A DNA stretch of 64,000 nt from Enterococcus pallens ATCC BAA-351 (lineage in GTDB: Bacteria > Bacillota > Bacilli > Lactobacillales > Enterococcaceae): positions 1,178,001 to 1,242,000 of the forward strand of contig NZ_ASWD01000002.1 of assembly GCF_000407485.1 (NCBI RefSeq). The letters run 5' to 3'. This document shows positions 36,501-46,768 of the stretch, in pieces. Under the pieces are notes generated by a model. The model saw only the letters and a list, made by a program, of their open reading frames with translations, was not told the DNA's origin and did no database searches. Position numbers and translations under genes: made by a program. Positions within the stretch are counted from its first letter, which is position 1. Each line of letters begins with the position of its first letter.

Positions 36501-36813
36501 CAGAGGTTTCTCTTGCAATAAATGCAGAGTTCATTTTGTTACGTAATCGTATCTCATAATTATTTCCAGATATCATATTTTCTTTCTCTGCGATTTCGAA
36601 TCTTTTCAATAGACTACTATCTGTCTTTTCTACAGCAACTTCCGAAAGAATCATCCGCATTCCTGAAGATCTTTTTATTTGTTTTTGAAGAGCGTGAAAA
36701 GCATATATAGAAAATGAACTCGTCATGATGCTTATCATACTGTTATCATCTATTAGTGATGAAATGAGATTAGCGACTGTATCATCACCTTTATTAGTAA
36801 CTACTCGTGGCAT
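33559..36813 (-). CDS. SNF2-family helicase with PLD-like N-terminal domain
   Basis: 1084 residues. The N-terminal ~160 residues have a phospholipase-D-like pattern ('MTSSFSIYAFHALQKQI', 'MRMILSEV', 'GAFDFTGDGLGI'), but the catalytic HxK(x4)D motif is missing, so this half is probably a binding domain. The SNF2 ATPase follows: DSVGLGKT (272-279), VVIDESHNF, MLSATPVNN, ATDTISEGQNLQ and RFGRIDRIGSRN. Such helicases translocate on duplex DNA without unwinding. GAGGGAGAG precedes the ATG, 10 bases after the HNH stop. The arrangement HNH-SNF2/PLD-DUF4391-mod-res suggests a multi-component restriction complex rather than a plain type III pair. Confidence 0.88.
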   Translation of the reverse strand: MPRVVTNKGDDTVANLISSLIDDNSMISIMTSSFSIYAFHALQKQIKRSSGMRMILSEVAVEKTDSSLLKRFEIAEKENMISGNNYEIRLRNKMNSAFIARETSEIIRQKVLFKKVLSPPSNQIFIENFKDEDKRLNIAGAFDFTGDGLGIVEGEQLFPPQALIGSESLVDIFVQNFNSLWEDNKLTQNITDQILEKVKKLYQENTPEWIYFVSLYHIFHEQLDELDEKKVIKEGTGFKDTIIWNKLYQFQKDGVVGLIEKLEKYNGAILADSVGLGKTFSALAVIKYYELRNDRVLVLAPKRLKDNWTIYTQNDIRNVLNQDRFNYDVLNHTDLSRYHGFSGNIDLRTINWGNYDLVVIDESHNFRNNVATNNENPTRYHRLMKDIIKSGVKTKVLMLSATPVNNRMNDIKNQIAFITEDNSLALQKFGIDDIDQELRKAQNSFNRWSNLNPETRTTRQFLDAVNPGYFKLLDMLTIARSRKHIEKYYDSSEIGEFPERLLPKTIKANIDEKNLFIPLEEVNQKISELSLALYTPMSYVMPQLKGKYESLYDIKVKDGKSVFKQVDREQALTGLIRVNLLKRMESSIHSFRLTLERILQNLNDTIVQIDEYKNGDIIAKSINDFSEDDIESMFDNEQWVGKKTKILLGDMDLVKWRGALQDDRLLIQKLYEVATLVTSYEDSKLNNLKEIIRKKIIQPINPDNKKIIIFTAFSDTAEYLYNNLSEQNLEEYGLHTALITGSGGQKTTIENVEIKDMNDILLHFSPVSKGRSQVYPDVVEEIDILIATDTISEGQNLQDADFLINYDIHWNPVRVIQRFGRIDRIGSRNSKIQLVNFWPNMDLDEYINLENRVRGRMVLMNASATGEDDILNIKNNKEMNDLSYRKNQLRQLQNEVLDLEDVNGAISITDVTFTDFKADLSNAIKSYEKELLAAPKGMFAITDASLVNGVDPGVILILKQNRLSIKKDSTSLLPYLLIYMNMDGTVKINHTHARDILNYFKQLTINQDELFQDLIDTFNEETDDGKNMDEYSFLLNQAIAAIKGMKEEQGRMSLFSPGGTNFKVRQLDSVDEVELISFLIIREG

Positions 36814-36823
36814 ATCTCTCCCT

Positions 36824-37687
36824 CTATTCTAAAAAAATATTCTGTCTATGATAATCCAAATTCTCAGCCATTTTTTTAGATACCTCAAGCTTTTGGCAAT
36901 CTAAAATCTGTAGCTTTTCATAATCACTTGAAGAGATTAACGATGAAATTTGTATGTATCCGTCTTTATTAAACGTTATTAGGCCTTTGTCAAATAACCG
37001 ATCATGTTGCGCACATAAAATCAATCCATTTTCAATATCTATTTTATTTTCGTCACTTGAACAAGTCCATGGGATAATGTGTGAAGCGATTAGCACTTGT
37101 CTATACTTTATACCACAAATTTGACATTCAGGTGACCTCCTTAACAATTGGCTTCTAAAGTGCCCTTGAGTCACCCGCTGTTTAGTGATGCTTTCTACTT
37201 CGTGTTGTTTCAAACAAAGACTCTCTGTACTATCGATTTTTTCTTGACTCATTTGAGGGTCTATTTCTAATTTTGATGATTTTTGTAGAATGTACGCCTC
37301 TAAATCGGATAAAATTTTAGGAGATTTTTCACTTATACAAGTAAATCCATCTTCTATTTCAATCAAAGAAGAACGCTTTGAAATATTTCTCAGTAGTACA
37401 TTTTCCAACAAAAAAAGCAGTTCTAGCCTGATAATTTTGGTGCTTATTGAAGGTACTGTCTTCCAATAAATTGAATCATTTATTCTATTTTCTTTAAAAG
37501 GTACTCGATTGGGAATAACCATGGTTTTCGCAATAACTTTTAAGTGTTCTTTCGATCTAGCTATTATATAAACAATATCATAGACATTAGGATTATTATC
37601 ACTACGATCCACATCAATTATTCTTAAATTTTCAAGCGACTTTCTGATATCATATATTTCTATATCCTGTTGAAATATCCATTTCAT
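36824..37687 (-). CDS. HNH endonuclease
   Basis: 287 residues. The N-terminal two-thirds are not recognised. The C-terminal domain is a zinc-bound HNH nuclease of the restriction type: 'VTQGHFRSQLLRR', CQICG, 'ASHIIPW', 'DIENGLILCAQHDRLFDKGLITF'. The ATG at 37687 follows GAGGAA; a TTG five codons upstream is not preferred. It is the first gene of the helicase/type III operon and would supply a second DNA-cleaving activity beside Res. The substrate signal (modified bases, stalled ends) cannot be told. Confidence 0.85.
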   Translation of the reverse strand: MKWIFQQDIEIYDIRKSLENLRIIDVDRSDNNPNVYDIVYIIARSKEHLKVIAKTMVIPNRVPFKENRINDSIYWKTVPSISTKIIRLELLFLLENVLLRNISKRSSLIEIEDGFTCISEKSPKILSDLEAYILQKSSKLEIDPQMSQEKIDSTESLCLKQHEVESITKQRVTQGHFRSQLLRRSPECQICGIKYRQVLIASHIIPWTCSSDENKIDIENGLILCAQHDRLFDKGLITFNKDGYIQISSLISSSDYEKLQILDCQKLEVSKKMAENLDYHRQNIFLE

Positions 37688-37782
37688 ATTTATCTTCCTC
37701 AATACTCAGTTCATTATTCTGCATCATGTTATCACTATCTATTATAGCAAATATTTCGGTTCAACTTATAAATATAAATAAA

Positions 37783-37813
37783 AGCTCATCCTCACAATTT
37801 TAGAGAACGAGCT
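37783..37813 (-). terminator. Terminator after the SMC-like ATPase gene
   Basis: On the minus strand AGCTCGTTCTC pairs imperfectly with GAGGATGAGCT, followed by TTTTATTT. It separates the ATPase gene from the HNH operon, which therefore needs its own promoter in 37688-37780. Confidence 0.6.
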
Positions 37814-37892
37814 ACAAATATTATTCCATATTTACTACAAATTTTTAGCAACAATATTTAGGGACCCTGTCTCAGCAAATTCTTTAAAAATA

Positions 37893-40430
37893 CTACTTCG
37901 GCTTATTCTTTTTCACAAAACTTCTGCATTCTGCTAGATATTCAGTCAGTTGCTCCGGTGTAGGAATTTCTTCACCTAATCCACTTGCCCTATCATGAAC
38001 CCAATTGGAGCATTTACTCATTCCTTTTTCTACCTCTTGGTACAGTTCTTGTGTAAATGCTGCTCGCTTTAGGCGCTGTGTTTGTATCGCTGGATTGAAG
38101 CGTTGAACCGAATTATTAAATAGTATTTCTTCAATTGTACGTTCCCAAGTTTCTCTCAGCTGTTCACACCAAAGTTTAGCTTCTTCACCATATCTGTCAT
38201 AAAGTTCAATATTGCCTAAGTTATATTCTTTATAGACTTTTTCAACTGACTGTAATCTATTTTGCAAATAACCTATTCTTTCTTTTACGGGAGCTCCGAT
38301 CCATGGTATAGCATATTGAATAATACCCGCGTCTTGATTTATCTTTCTTATGGTAACTACATCGCACTTGATATTTTTCTCTTCGCAAAGTTTTTGAACG
38401 CTCATTAAGAAAGTTATGTCGTGAGTAAGAATAACTACTTGTTTATTATCTGCTTCTTCAACAAGTCGATCAGCTATTATGTCCCTTCTTTTATAGTCTA
38501 ATGAACATACAGGATCATCCAATACAATACAGACATTGTCTCTATTTAGATTTGTTTCAGCTAAAAAATTCGCTAGAGAAATGGATCGCTGTTCACCTTC
38601 ACTTAGAATTTCTACAGGCTTTCGTCCTTTAACAGACAAAGTACTTAAAGTGGCACCTCTGCGTCCTCGTTGTTTAATTTCAGCAGAAAAGTTTGCTTTC
38701 AATTTTCTACATTCCTCATCAAACTTCTCCATATACTCCTGAGTTACGTATTTCGTAAATAATTTTTTTTGGAAATTCGTTAGCTTACCTGTGGTAATAC
38801 TGATAGATCTTGCCTTGTCTACCCATTGAAGATTCTTTATAAAAACTTCAATTTTTGGAAGTAAATTGTTTAATTGCAGTTTATCCCGATAAAGATCCTC
38901 GTATATTTTTAAATCTTTTATTTTTTTATCGATACTATCAGCATCTAATTTACTAACTTCCTTCTTTAACAATGTGTAAGCTTTTTCAAAGGAGTCAATA
39001 TTAAAATGGTACTCTTTAACTTCTGTCTTCCAGTCAAGACTGTTAAGATTATCAATTAGTAAAGAGTTGACCTCTTCATATTTTGTCTCCGCCTCAATCA
39101 ATAATTCGCGAAGCACTAAATCGTTCTTCTTTAGCCAATCATCGAATTTAGACTCTTGAACTAATAAATGAAAATCTTGCTTTGAGAAATCTTGAATGAT
39201 TTTCTTTATGTTTGATTCAGCAGTAATTAGATTCTGTTCGGCTACACTTTTTAAATACTTCCAATACTTATCAATTACCTTAATATGCGTTATATCTTGT
39301 CCACAAAAAATACAGTGTTCAATTTCTTCTTGGATAGAATTATAGTAAGATTGTGCAGTCAAAATAAAATCTTTCCATTCAACAGAACCTAACCTGTAAA
39401 TATTTTCACCTTTAAGTTGCGCAATTCCTTCTTCTGCAGAGAGTAGCTTTAATTGATTCCTCTCAATTATTAACTCTTTGGTTTTCATTATTCGAGTATC
39501 AGAAAACTTGTTATTGAGCACCTCAATTCTTTCTCTAATCTTATTCAGCTCATTCTCATATCGTGTATACTCTTGCTCTTTTTCTTTAATATTCAGTGCT
39601 TGAAGTTTTACCTTTCTTCTCATCTTTTGCTTGTATGTTTCTTCATCTACATCAGTTATTTTAGCTAGCACTTTCAGGTAGTTAATATCAGTTTTACTAT
39701 CAATCTTTTCTACACTTTGTCTGATTATAGTTTCATTGGTGAAGTAATCTAAAAATTCATTTTTAGTATTAATTGCTGCCAGCTCATCGTTTAACCTTTG
39801 CTTGATTGCGGAGAAGCTTTTGGCATACTTGTCGAAAAATTTGAATTCTATCGGTGCGAAGGATACTTCAGTTTCACAAGTTAAATCATTGGTGGCACTG
39901 ACACTATCAAACACAGCTATTTTCTTCAAAATTTCTTGATCGCCAATATTAGGATAAATGAAATCTAAAAGTTCTCCATCTTCATTTACAAAGTTGAAGG
40001 TTGCACTAACTTGTGTGTTCGTTCGATTAAAAACGTTTGGTAATATATTTTTATCTCCTCTTGAAACAAAAGCATTGTTAAAAAGCCGCGTATAACCAGA
40101 CTTACCACTACCATTTTCTCCGTATATTAAAGTGAGTTGTTCTCCGATTTCTAACTTTTCATTAGGCTTTAGCGCATTGACACCAATAACATTTGAAACA
40201 CTTCGCCATTTTATTTTGTCTTCTTCATTAGAGTGATCCACGAGACTTAGAAAATCCAACTTTACTTTCTCTAAACTCTCTTCTGATAATCCAAATTCCT
40301 TTTTAAATAATAGATAAATTTCCTCTAGATCATCCTCACTTAAAGATTTACCTTCAAGAATTTCATTTGCTAAGTACTGCTCCCAATAAGTTTGCCTTTT
40401 AACCCAACTAACAATTTCCCTATTAATCAT
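37893..40430 (-). CDS. SMC/Rad50-like ATPase with zinc-hook motif, RloC/PrrC-type candidate
   Basis: 845 residues of the AAA_13 type. Walker A is GENGSGKS (104-111). Long coiled coils flank a single CxxC (CIFCGQ, near residue 372) that would form a zinc hook. ABC signature LSEGEQRSISLA, Walker B CIVLDDPVCSLD and H-loop ILTHD follow. The C-terminal ~150 residues hold R759-x3-E763 (LRETWE) and His812 (CSNWVHD), an arrangement like the Arg-Glu-His triad of PrrC/RloC anticodon nucleases. The start at 40430 follows AGGAGG. If the match holds it is a tRNA-cutting abortive-infection factor; a DNA-repair ATPase is the alternative. It lies just upstream of the HNH/type III operon. Confidence 0.75.
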   Translation of the reverse strand: MINREIVSWVKRQTYWEQYLANEILEGKSLSEDDLEEIYLLFKKEFGLSEESLEKVKLDFLSLVDHSNEEDKIKWRSVSNVIGVNALKPNEKLEIGEQLTLIYGENGSGKSGYTRLFNNAFVSRGDKNILPNVFNRTNTQVSATFNFVNEDGELLDFIYPNIGDQEILKKIAVFDSVSATNDLTCETEVSFAPIEFKFFDKYAKSFSAIKQRLNDELAAINTKNEFLDYFTNETIIRQSVEKIDSKTDINYLKVLAKITDVDEETYKQKMRRKVKLQALNIKEKEQEYTRYENELNKIRERIEVLNNKFSDTRIMKTKELIIERNQLKLLSAEEGIAQLKGENIYRLGSVEWKDFILTAQSYYNSIQEEIEHCIFCGQDITHIKVIDKYWKYLKSVAEQNLITAESNIKKIIQDFSKQDFHLLVQESKFDDWLKKNDLVLRELLIEAETKYEEVNSLLIDNLNSLDWKTEVKEYHFNIDSFEKAYTLLKKEVSKLDADSIDKKIKDLKIYEDLYRDKLQLNNLLPKIEVFIKNLQWVDKARSISITTGKLTNFQKKLFTKYVTQEYMEKFDEECRKLKANFSAEIKQRGRRGATLSTLSVKGRKPVEILSEGEQRSISLANFLAETNLNRDNVCIVLDDPVCSLDYKRRDIIADRLVEEADNKQVVILTHDITFLMSVQKLCEEKNIKCDVVTIRKINQDAGIIQYAIPWIGAPVKERIGYLQNRLQSVEKVYKEYNLGNIELYDRYGEEAKLWCEQLRETWERTIEEILFNNSVQRFNPAIQTQRLKRAAFTQELYQEVEKGMSKCSNWVHDRASGLGEEIPTPEQLTEYLAECRSFVKKNKPK

Positions 40431-40533
40431 TAAGTATCCTCCTGTATGCCTTTTCACATATATCATACCAAAAAAGTTAACTAGCAGTATAAAAAAGTAG
40501 TGCGGTATCTGTGTCTATCTGTATGACTATTCT

Positions 40534-41109
40534 TTATCCAATCATGTAAGCTCCCACCAACACCCTCAACCCCTCACTCAACTCCAACTCATCCGCCCCA
40601 TCATAATAAGGACTCGTCATCTGGTACCAGCTATAAGTCAAATGCGAAACCAGTACAGTCAGCTTCTCGTATTCACTGTCCTCAATATCATCCCGCATGA
40701 TTCCAGTCTTCTTCAACGTCAAAAAGATCTTCAAATAAAAATCAGTCAGCCGTTTTCTGAACTTCAGCAGCTCTTCCTTCATTGAAGGAAATTCTTCGTG
40801 GATATTGACGATGTATTTGTAGTAATACATATTGGTCTTTCGGATTTCTTGAATTTCATGGATCGAATTTTTTAATAGGTCTAGGGCATTCTCGTCAGTG
40901 ATTTCGGCATCGACGAAATGAAAGAAGGTGCTGTAGAGCTCTTCCTGCAGCCGCAGCATGATCGCTTCTTTTTTGGGAAAATGATAGGTTAGGTTGCCGA
41001 TGGTGGTGCCGGCATGTTCGGCGATATCTCGTAAGGAAACGTCGCTGTAGCCGCGTTCCTGGAATAATTCTTTGGCACTTAAATAGATTTTGGTTTTAGT
41101 ATCTGTCAC
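40534..41109 (-). CDS. TetR-family regulator
   Basis: About 191 residues. N-terminal TetR HTH (YSDVSLRDIAEHAGTTIGNLTYHFPKKEAI) and a helical C-terminal ligand/dimer domain with several Tyr residues (TNMYYYKYIVN). The start is taken as GTG 41109 after ACGAGGTG; the longer open frame crosses the promoter. It diverges from the hydrolase gene at 41268, with two operator copies over that gene's promoter, so it most likely represses the hydrolase. Confidence 0.85.
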   Translation of the reverse strand: MTDTKTKIYLSAKELFQERGYSDVSLRDIAEHAGTTIGNLTYHFPKKEAIMLRLQEELYSTFFHFVDAEITDENALDLLKNSIHEIQEIRKTNMYYYKYIVNIHEEFPSMKEELLKFRKRLTDFYLKIFLTLKKTGIMRDDIEDSEYEKLTVLVSHLTYSWYQMTSPYYDGADELELSEGLRVLVGAYMIG

Positions 41110-41195
41110 AAAAGTCACCTCGTTTTTCTTTCGCTGCTGGTTAAAAATCAGCACGGTTTTTCTTCTGTTTATAGTATACACCAGAAAAAAGGCCA

Positions 41196-41249
41196 TTGAC
41201 ATCTCGAATAGTACAGTGTACTATGAAATCGTAAACAGTACACTGTACT
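41196..41249 (+). promoter_or_regulatory. Hydrolase promoter with two TetR-type operators
   Basis: TTGACA (41196-41201), 17 bases, TACTAT (41219-41224). AGTACAGTGTACT (41210-41222) overlaps the -10, and AGTACACTGTACT (41237-41249) lies over the start region. The two are reverse complements of each other and each is nearly palindromic. Binding would block RNA polymerase. Confidence 0.82.
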
Positions 41250-41267
41250 AGAAAAGGAGCGATTCGA

Positions 41268-42389
41268 ATGGAGATTAGAAAAAGACCACCTGCACAGGAT
41301 ATTGGACGGATTTTAGGAGGCGGGATGTCTCCGGAGGATTTTCTTAAGATGATGGCGGAAACTGAGATGAACCTGGAGACCTTTGAAACGGTTGCCCCAG
41401 AGGATGCTGGAGATTTCGTAGAAGTGTGTGAACGTTTAGGGGATGAAGCTTACAGCTATGCCAAGCAGAACGAGAAAGCTGGTCACAAGGAAACAGCCAG
41501 CGAATACTACTTCAATGCTAATGCGCTATACCGTTTAGGCGATTACGGGATCAAGGCATTTGACGAAGAGAAGCATCGGATTTACGGCAAGCTGGTAGAT
41601 AGCTTTAAGCGGCATAAACAATTGGCGCAAAATGAAAATGTTCAGTATATCGAGATTCCTTTTGAAGGCAAAATGATGCCTGCTTATCTGGCACTGCCTA
41701 ACAATGCACCGAAGGACGTTCCGGTCATCATCTGTGTGGTTGGAGCGACTGGCTTCAAGGAAGAAAATTTTGTGATTGCCAAAACGGTAGTGAATCGTGG
41801 TTGTGCGGCGCTGATTTTTGATGGACCTGGTCAGGGTGAATGCAATTTGAATCGTGAGCTGTATTTGACTGAAGATAATTATGATGAGGCTGTCTTGGCC
41901 GTGGTTGATTATCTTTTGGAAAATCCAACAGTGGGCAATACAATTGGGATTATGGGGGTAAGCTTTGGCGGTTATCTGGCTACCAGTGCCGTTTGCCGTT
42001 ATCCGGATAAATTCGCTGGATTGGTGGTTCGAGGAGGCTGTTCACAGCTGGATCAATTGACGATGCATACCTTTGCGGGAGTTGAGCGGTTCTATCTATA
42101 CAACTTCTTGAATAAGTTCAACGTGGAAACCTTGGACGAAGCAGCGGAAATTTCCCATCGCATGAATTTGGATGATGTGCTGAAAAATATTACCTGTCCC
42201 ATCTTGGTAGAGCATACTGAGGAAGATCCGGTGATTGGTGTGGAGGGTGCGAAAACCATTTATCGCAATGCTTCCAGTACCGATAAAGAATATTATGAGA
42301 TTAAAGGCAATGTTCATTGCGGCAACAATGAAGCACAGAAGACATGTACTTATGGTGTGGATTGGCTGCTGGATCGGATGATGAAATAA
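41268..42389 (+). CDS. Alpha/beta hydrolase (FrsA-like / esterase)
   Basis: 373 residues. A helical N-terminal cap (about 1-125) precedes an alpha/beta-hydrolase core. The nucleophile elbow is GVSFGGY, the oxyanion/strand region 'ICVVGATGFKEEN', the acid EEDPVIG and the His in KGNVHCGNNE, so the triad is complete. The layout resembles the FrsA / dihydroxy-pseudo-oxynicotine hydrolase group. AAAAGGAGCG precedes the ATG. Repression by the divergent TetR gene suggests induction by its substrate or a toxic ester; the substrate is unknown. Confidence 0.8.
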   Translation: MEIRKRPPAQDIGRILGGGMSPEDFLKMMAETEMNLETFETVAPEDAGDFVEVCERLGDEAYSYAKQNEKAGHKETASEYYFNANALYRLGDYGIKAFDEEKHRIYGKLVDSFKRHKQLAQNENVQYIEIPFEGKMMPAYLALPNNAPKDVPVIICVVGATGFKEENFVIAKTVVNRGCAALIFDGPGQGECNLNRELYLTEDNYDEAVLAVVDYLLENPTVGNTIGIMGVSFGGYLATSAVCRYPDKFAGLVVRGGCSQLDQLTMHTFAGVERFYLYNFLNKFNVETLDEAAEISHRMNLDDVLKNITCPILVEHTEEDPVIGVEGAKTIYRNASSTDKEYYEIKGNVHCGNNEAQKTCTYGVDWLLDRMMK

Positions 42390-42394
42390 AAATG

Positions 42395-42433
42395 GCAGCC
42401 TATGATTGGTTTTACTCAATCGTAGGCTGCTTT
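42395..42433 (+). terminator. Terminator after the hydrolase gene
   Basis: GCAGCCTATGATTG / CAATCGTAGGCTGC (one G-T pair), 8-base loop, then TTT. Confidence 0.85.
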
Positions 42434-42667
42434 AACTTTCGAAGCTTCCTGTCAGGTCCCCCTATTTCACGAACTGATCAGAAAACTTTCTCTCTAGATG
42501 AATGAATAAAAAAATTTCTTCTCAACTCGGATTTTTTTGCAATATTTTTTTAATTCTACGTAGTAAAATCCAATCGATAATTTTTATATTCGTTAAAAGA
42601 TTACAAAAACGACCTAAAATAAATAACTGATAATTAAACAATAATTATTAGAGTTGTGTTTAAATAC
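42434..42667. other. Intergenic stretch without a recognised gene
   Basis: About 230 AT-rich bases with no supported ORF, ending directly at a strong palindromic terminator. A short untranslated transcript from here is possible; no promoter could be assigned. Confidence 0.4.
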
Positions 42668-42716
42668 AGAAACAAAGTGACTAACAACTAGACTAGTTGT
42701 TAGTCACTTTGTTTCT
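42668..42716 (+). terminator. 24-bp perfect palindrome followed by T run
   Basis: Positions 42668-42691 and 42693-42716 are exact reverse complements (AGAAACAAAGTGACTAACAA and onward) around a single A, then TTTT. It is terminator-like, yet no gene lies between it and the previous terminator at 42433. Confidence 0.7.
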
Positions 42717-42827
42717 TTTTAAAAAATTACTTGATTTTTTATTGAAATATATTACAATGGAAGCGAATACTAAAACAACATGAAACAATTCATCCAAACT
42801 TACAACTATAGATGAGGAGATAATGCC

Positions 42828-43992
42828 ATGACCACAAAAAAAACTACAGCTAACTCAACTGACAACCATGAAGAGAAAAGGACTCGAACGTAGATTTTCC
42901 GAGCACTTCGCGGAGCATCGTGCCATCCATCACATAGTGGAAAGTGCTGTTTTTGTACTTGTTCGCAATGCTTTTTCACCTGATAACTTTTCTTTCCTAG
43001 GTCAAGAGTTGATTTGCAGTATTTTTTTGGAAGGTAATGTGCAGGAATTAGCCTCCGTCCGTCATTTTTGTGTCTACTTTAAAGAATATTTCACTCCAGA
43101 ACATTGGGAAAAGGTCCTTTCCCGTTTATTTGAAAGTCACGAAGAGTATTTAGCTGTTACCCAAGCTACCCGCGAGAAAACTGATCATCTTCACAAGATG
43201 CTGCATTCTGGCAGTCGCGAAGCCAACGAACTCATGAATATTTCCACTGTCTATAAAGACGCCAACGGGAGAAAGCATCGCTTCACTCTAAAGGACACTG
43301 ATCCTTGCTATTCTATTGAAGAAACCACTGCCCTTTTATCCATTTTAAGCTCACTAACCATCCTTGAAAAAGATGGCGTAAGACGCTTCACTGAATTGGT
43401 TCGCTACATTTATTTACCGACTGAGCCAGTTTACGACAGTGAACGGGAAGCAGAAAAAGAAGTTGAAGCAGAACCAGCTGATGACATGCTGAGTATTCTA
43501 CAGCCACAAATCTCTAAAGCAATGAATATCTTGGCTCAAATGGAAGCTCAACTTGAAGGTGATTCAGCAGAGACTGTTCCGTTTCTTGAGTCCAGCGACT
43601 ATTTGAAAAATAATGTCTATGCAGGCAAATCCCTCGAAGAAACCACTGAATTCTTATTGGATGGCTTTACGCTGCCTCCAGAAACAGATGAAACAGAATT
43701 GCTCAGCAGGCTGTTGACTGCCCTTGCACGAGGAATTAAGCTGAAGGATGCTCAAGCTGAATTTGTCTTGAGTAATGAACCTGAGAACACGCCTGATCCT
43801 GATTCCGACAAAAAAGCAAAAACAGAAAAGCTCCCTAATAAGAAGAAATCCAAAAAGAATAAAAAGCAGAACTCTTATGAGAGTCCCGAAGAAATTCGCA
43901 AGAAAAAAGAGCAGTGGGAACAGAAGCGGTTAAAAAGACGTTTGGACAAAAAAATGGGCAAGAGTAAGCGAACTAAGAAAAAACGGAAATAA
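42828..43992 (+). pseudogene. Lys-rich protein of unknown function, start out of frame
   Basis: The only start with a ribosome site (GAGGAG, ATG 42828) reads MTTKKTTANSTDNHEE and stops at 42891. The long frame (first ATG 42868, 374 codons) has no ribosome site and is closed upstream by TGA at 42829. An A8 tract at 42836-42843 sits between them: losing one A joins the two frames, as would a one-base change near 42890. The long product has a globular acidic region ('HHIVESAVFVLVRNAF', 'RHRFTLKDTDPCYSIEE'-like segments), an acidic middle, and a strongly basic tail of Lys/Arg runs suggestive of nucleic-acid binding. I do not recognise the family. It may be a frameshifted gene, a slippage-controlled gene, or a sequencing artefact. 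Confidence 0.6.
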
Positions 43993-44022
43993 GTTGGGCT
44001 AGTGATCCCTGTGAAGGGAAAA

Positions 44023-44056
44023 AGTCGCTAAGCACAGGCTGGTGTGCTTAGCGACT
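44023..44056 (+). terminator. Terminator after the Lys-rich gene
   Basis: AGTCGCTAAGCAC / GTGCTTAGCGACT, 8-base loop; A/T-rich on both sides, so it may also serve the convergent glycerate kinase gene. Confidence 0.8.
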
Positions 44057-44138
44057 CAAAAAATTCTGTCTTTGCGATTCAGTTTATCTCAGATCTAACT
44101 GTATAGTCACATTGCCTATCGAGCTGGCTTTTCAAAAA

Positions 44139-46768
<2,630 letters not shown>

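Noticed and set aside
25563-40430. Calling the island DISARM or BREX
   Set aside because: No drmA/drmB or pglZ/brxC-like genes are present; only a SNF2/PLD helicase and methylase are shared, and the methylase-nuclease pair is plainly type III.
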